Below are positions 6,227-7,552 of a stretch of DNA of 7,552 nt, piece by piece. Within the stretch, counting starts at the first letter, position 1; each line of letters opens with the position of its first letter. The stretch is from assembly GCA_050259035.1 (NCBI GenBank), contig JBLMZW010000113.1:1-7552 (forward strand). The letters are read 5' to 3'. The stretch comes from JBLMZW01 sp050259035. GTDB taxonomy: Bacteria; Bacillota; Syntrophomonadia; Syntrophomonadales; DTU052. The position numbers and the translations under genes are program-made. Under the pieces are notes generated by a model. The model was not told where the DNA came from. It ran no database searches and saw only the letters and a program-made list of their open reading frames with translations.

Positions 6227-6571
6227 TTAGTCTTTGTAATCTTCCCGGGGAGGAGAGAAGACGTCAATTACCAATGAATCTTCCAGTGATTTCGCACTAT
6301 GTAAAACCCCACCGGGTACAACGTAACTATCCATAGGACTGAGAATCATAACATCGTTTCCAATACTTAACTCAATTCTTCCGGATACAACAAAACCAGC
6401 TTGCTCTTCAGGATGGGCGTGGGCTGGTACTTGAGCATCTTTTTCATAAATCATTGTAGTTATCATCATTTCCGAACCAGCCGCGAGAGTCTGATAGAGA
6501 ACGCCTTCTACTTTCTCTCCCGTAGGTAAATAAGGGATTTTCTTCGGAGCTTCATTGATCTTCTTAAACAT
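6227..6571 (-). CDS. Small single-domain cupin protein
   Basis: With the start chosen here the product is 114 residues, normal for a lone cupin domain. Cupin motif 1 appears as HAHPEEQAGFVVSG at 51-64 (metal ligands His51, His53 and Glu56 or Gln57), and motif 2 as PGGVLHSA at 86-93 with ligand His91. The protein should fold as a small beta-barrel binding a divalent metal. Such cupins can be enzymes, sugar-binding or sensing proteins, and the sequence does not decide between them. A longer frame opens at 6589 (MVRSVAMFKK), but AAGGAG sits 7 bases before the internal ATG at 6571, which is clearly the better start. The gene follows the terminator of the ferredoxin unit, has its own leader with an inverted repeat, and no terminator separates it from the two-component genes. 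Confidence 0.9.
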   Translation of the reverse strand: MFKKINEAPKKIPYLPTGEKVEGVLYQTLAAGSEMMITTMIYEKDAQVPAHAHPEEQAGFVVSGRIELSIGNDVMILSPMDSYVVPGGVLHSAKSLEDSLVIDVFSPPREDYKD

Positions 6572-6605
6572 AGCCACACTCCTTACCATTGTCTTTTTTA
6601 GTCAT
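6564..6605 (-). CDS. Possible 13-codon leader peptide overlapping the cupin start
   Basis: On the minus strand AAAGGAG-TT-ATG opens a 13-codon frame (MTKKDNGKECGYV) whose TAA overlaps the cupin start as TATGTTTAA. The cupin ribosome binding site lies inside it. Only two bases separate GGAG and the ATG, which is shorter than usual, so translation is doubtful. No run of regulatory codons is seen. Confidence 0.2.
   Translation of the reverse strand: MTKKDNGKECGYV
6579..6584 (-). promoter_or_regulatory. Ribosome binding site that decides the cupin start
   Basis: AAGGAG on the minus strand lies 7 bases before the ATG at 6571. It is downstream of the alternative ATG at 6589, so it can only serve the shorter protein. 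Confidence 0.85.
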
Positions 6606-6616
6606 AACTCCTTTAC

Positions 6617-6673
6617 CCCGGGTTGGCCTTTCTTTTAACTTTAACATGATTTTTCCGAATCCCCCAACCCGGG
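6617..6673 (-). repeat. 10-bp inverted repeat in the cupin leader
   Basis: CCCGGGTTGG at 6617-6626 and CCAACCCGGG at 6664-6673 are perfect reverse complements separated by 37 bases. In minus-strand RNA they would form a stem ending a few bases before the AAAGGAG of the possible leader peptide. The outer CCCGGG is itself palindromic. No T-run follows, so it is not a normal terminator. It could be an operator pair or a leader stem. Confidence 0.55.
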
Positions 6674-6711
6674 AAATTATTATCGGATATTACCCTAAAA
6701 TTTTGCGCCTC

Positions 6712-6745
6712 AAAAAGAAAAATCCCCTGGACATGCTCCAAAGGA
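6712..6745 (-). terminator. Rho-independent terminator after the ferredoxin gene
   Basis: Bases 6723-6731 and 6737-6745 form a 9-bp stem in minus-strand RNA (two G-U pairs) around a GCATG loop. It is followed immediately by TTTTTCTTTTT (A-rich tract 6712-6722). It lies about 80 bases beyond the ferredoxin stop and separates that unit from the cupin and two-component genes. Confidence 0.8.
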
Positions 6746-6822
6746 ATTAATATCGTGTAAAATAGCCGCCAAATAGGATCGGCCTTTTGAAGGTAAACAT
6801 CATTTGGGTTTTAATACGCGCT

Positions 6823-7293
6823 TCATCTTTCTCGAATAACTTGGTCGGTAAACGATTCTCGTTTTTGTTCCCAGGGGATGTCAGGAGGGCCGTATTCGAT
6901 AGCTCCGGTCCAACAGAATTTTACACATTGAGGATCCCCTCCGCAGCGATCGCACTTAAAGGCGATCCCTTTCGGGAAATTGAAGTTCATATGTCCGAAA
7001 GGACAGGCTTGAACACATTGGCGGCAACCAATGCATATATCAGTTTTAATACTTACATCACTGTTTTCTTTGTTTTTGCTGATAGCCCCTACCGGACAAA
7101 TGCTGATGCAGGGAGGTTTTTCACAGAAGGCACAGGTTACCGGAACATTTAACCCTTCACGACGGTAGCGTACCACCCGGATTCGAGACAAATTCGGTGA
7201 ACAAACGTTTTCATGGGTCAGAGAACAAACCATTTCACAGGTTCCGCAGCCCACGCACTTATGATAATCGATATAAAACGTTCTGTTTTCCAT
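6823..7293 (-). CDS. Four-cluster [4Fe-4S] ferredoxin-type electron-transfer subunit
   Basis: The 156-residue protein carries 16 cysteines in four ferredoxin-type groups: C13/C16/C19/C23, C54/C57/C62/C66, C87/C90/C93/C97 and C114/C117/C123/C127. They can ligate four [4Fe-4S] clusters, as in the HycB/DmsB-like family. The N-terminal CxxCxxCxxxCSLTHE followed by SRIRV is characteristic of small subunits that pass electrons to or from tungsten aldehyde:ferredoxin oxidoreductases, though other oxidoreductases also use this family. No signal peptide or twin-arginine motif is seen, so it should be cytoplasmic. A strong AGGAGG lies 8 bases before the ATG at 7293, and the gene follows a probable FAD oxidoreductase by 17 bases, consistent with an electron-transfer operon. 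Any catalytic subunit would lie outside the window. An extra cysteine (C31) is not part of the standard pattern. Confidence 0.92.
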   Translation of the reverse strand: MENRTFYIDYHKCVGCGTCEMVCSLTHENVCSPNLSRIRVVRYRREGLNVPVTCAFCEKPPCISICPVGAISKNKENSDVSIKTDICIGCRQCVQACPFGHMNFNFPKGIAFKCDRCGGDPQCVKFCWTGAIEYGPPDIPWEQKRESFTDQVIRER

Positions 7294-7300
7294 GATCGTT

Positions 7301-7307
7301 TCCTCCT
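7301..7307 (-). promoter_or_regulatory. Strong ribosome binding site of the ferredoxin gene
   Basis: AGGAGGA on the minus strand lies within the 17-base gap after the upstream stop codon, with AGGAGG 8 bases from the ATG at 7293. Confidence 0.9.
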
Positions 7308-7310
7308 GTG

Positions 7311-7552
7311 TTAAGTCAAATTACTCCATAGCGTTTCTGCATTCATCATCCAGGGCATTTTAGTCAATAAACTTGGAGTCATAAGAATTCGTTCAATATC
7401 ATCAAAGCTGCTTTGTTTTTTAATCATACTTATAAGAGGGCCTAAGCCGTCCAGGCTCCCTATTGATTGAATACCTACCAGGTGGTTGTTCTGGATTAAG
7501 AACCTATAGTATCCGCCCCGGTATTCCACTTCCCTTACCTGGTGGTCAGGAG
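7311..7552 (-). CDS. C-terminal end of a probable FAD/NAD(P)H-dependent oxidoreductase (partial)
   Basis: About 80 residues are present and the frame stays open to the window edge, so the N-terminal part with any FAD and NAD(P)H motifs is missing. An in-frame GTG at 7529 could be mistaken for a start, but codons before it (PDHQVRE) continue open and no ribosome binding site precedes it. The stretch EYRGGYYRFLIQNNHLVGIQ, then a glycine-containing turn (GSLDGLGPLISMI), resembles the C-terminal domain of pyridine nucleotide-disulfide oxidoreductases such as NADH-rubredoxin or nitrite reductase types. Its position directly before a four-cluster ferredoxin fits a flavoprotein that exchanges electrons between NAD(P)H and that ferredoxin. 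The assignment rests on a short fragment and context. Confidence 0.6.
   Translation of the reverse strand, partial: PDHQVREVEYRGGYYRFLIQNNHLVGIQSIGSLDGLGPLISMIKKQSSFDDIERILMTPSLLTKMPWMMNAETLWSNLT

Noticed and set aside
6572..6589. Six-codon longer start for the cupin (MVRSVA...)
   Set aside because: No ribosome binding site precedes the ATG at 6589 at a suitable distance, while AAGGAG is ideally spaced for the ATG at 6571.
6787..7152. Plus-strand 121-codon frame
   Set aside because: It is antisense to the ferredoxin, whose 16 cysteines in four regular groups leave no doubt about the coding strand.
7311..7529. Separate 72-residue gene starting at the GTG at 7529
   Set aside because: The frame continues open upstream to the window edge, no ribosome binding site is present, and the protein looks like the end of a larger flavoprotein.

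Overview
All convincing genes in this window lie on the minus strand, so the window is read from right to left. The content suggests an anaerobic, low-to-medium GC Gram-positive of the Clostridia, possibly Peptococcaceae-like. The grounds are strong AGGAGG-type ribosome binding sites, an OmpR/histidine-kinase pair placed before an FtsX-type ABC exporter, and a four-cluster ferredoxin of the kind paired with tungsten aldehyde oxidoreductases. The taxonomic placement is inference from gene style only.

Right end (7552 to 6712): the C-terminal end of a probable FAD/NAD(P)H-dependent oxidoreductase runs off the window. Seventeen bases later comes a 156-residue ferredoxin with 16 cluster cysteines. 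A Rho-independent terminator closes this electron-transfer unit.

Middle (6673 to 4439): a leader with a 10-bp inverted repeat and a possible 13-codon upstream ORF precedes a small cupin. With no terminator in between, an OmpR-family response regulator and a histidine kinase with a single N-terminal membrane segment follow. A 13-bp perfect hairpin with a T-run then terminates the two-component unit.

Centre-left (4512 to 1205): an ABC ATPase and an 847-residue permease overlap by ATGA. Their likely promoter has three tandem units at 11-bp steps just upstream of an extended -10 (TGCTATAGT). This is the layout expected for an OmpR-type activator, and the regulator encoded next door is the obvious candidate. 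The -10 overlaps the 5' arm of the upstream operon's terminator. Read-through RNA can therefore form the terminator, while RNA started at this promoter lacks most of the 5' arm and should escape it.

Left (1204 to 1): a gene-free interval of about 500 bp is packed with small repeats: two copies of a 40-bp hairpin-bearing unit, 7-bp periodic repeats in both orientations, a 57-bp inverted repeat, and a long stem that pairs much better in minus-strand RNA because of G-U wobbles. Beyond it is a membrane-anchored protein of unknown function with its own terminator.

The best-supported working model is a regulator-controlled ABC transporter whose expression is insulated from its regulatory operon. 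The transported substrate cannot be read from the sequence.
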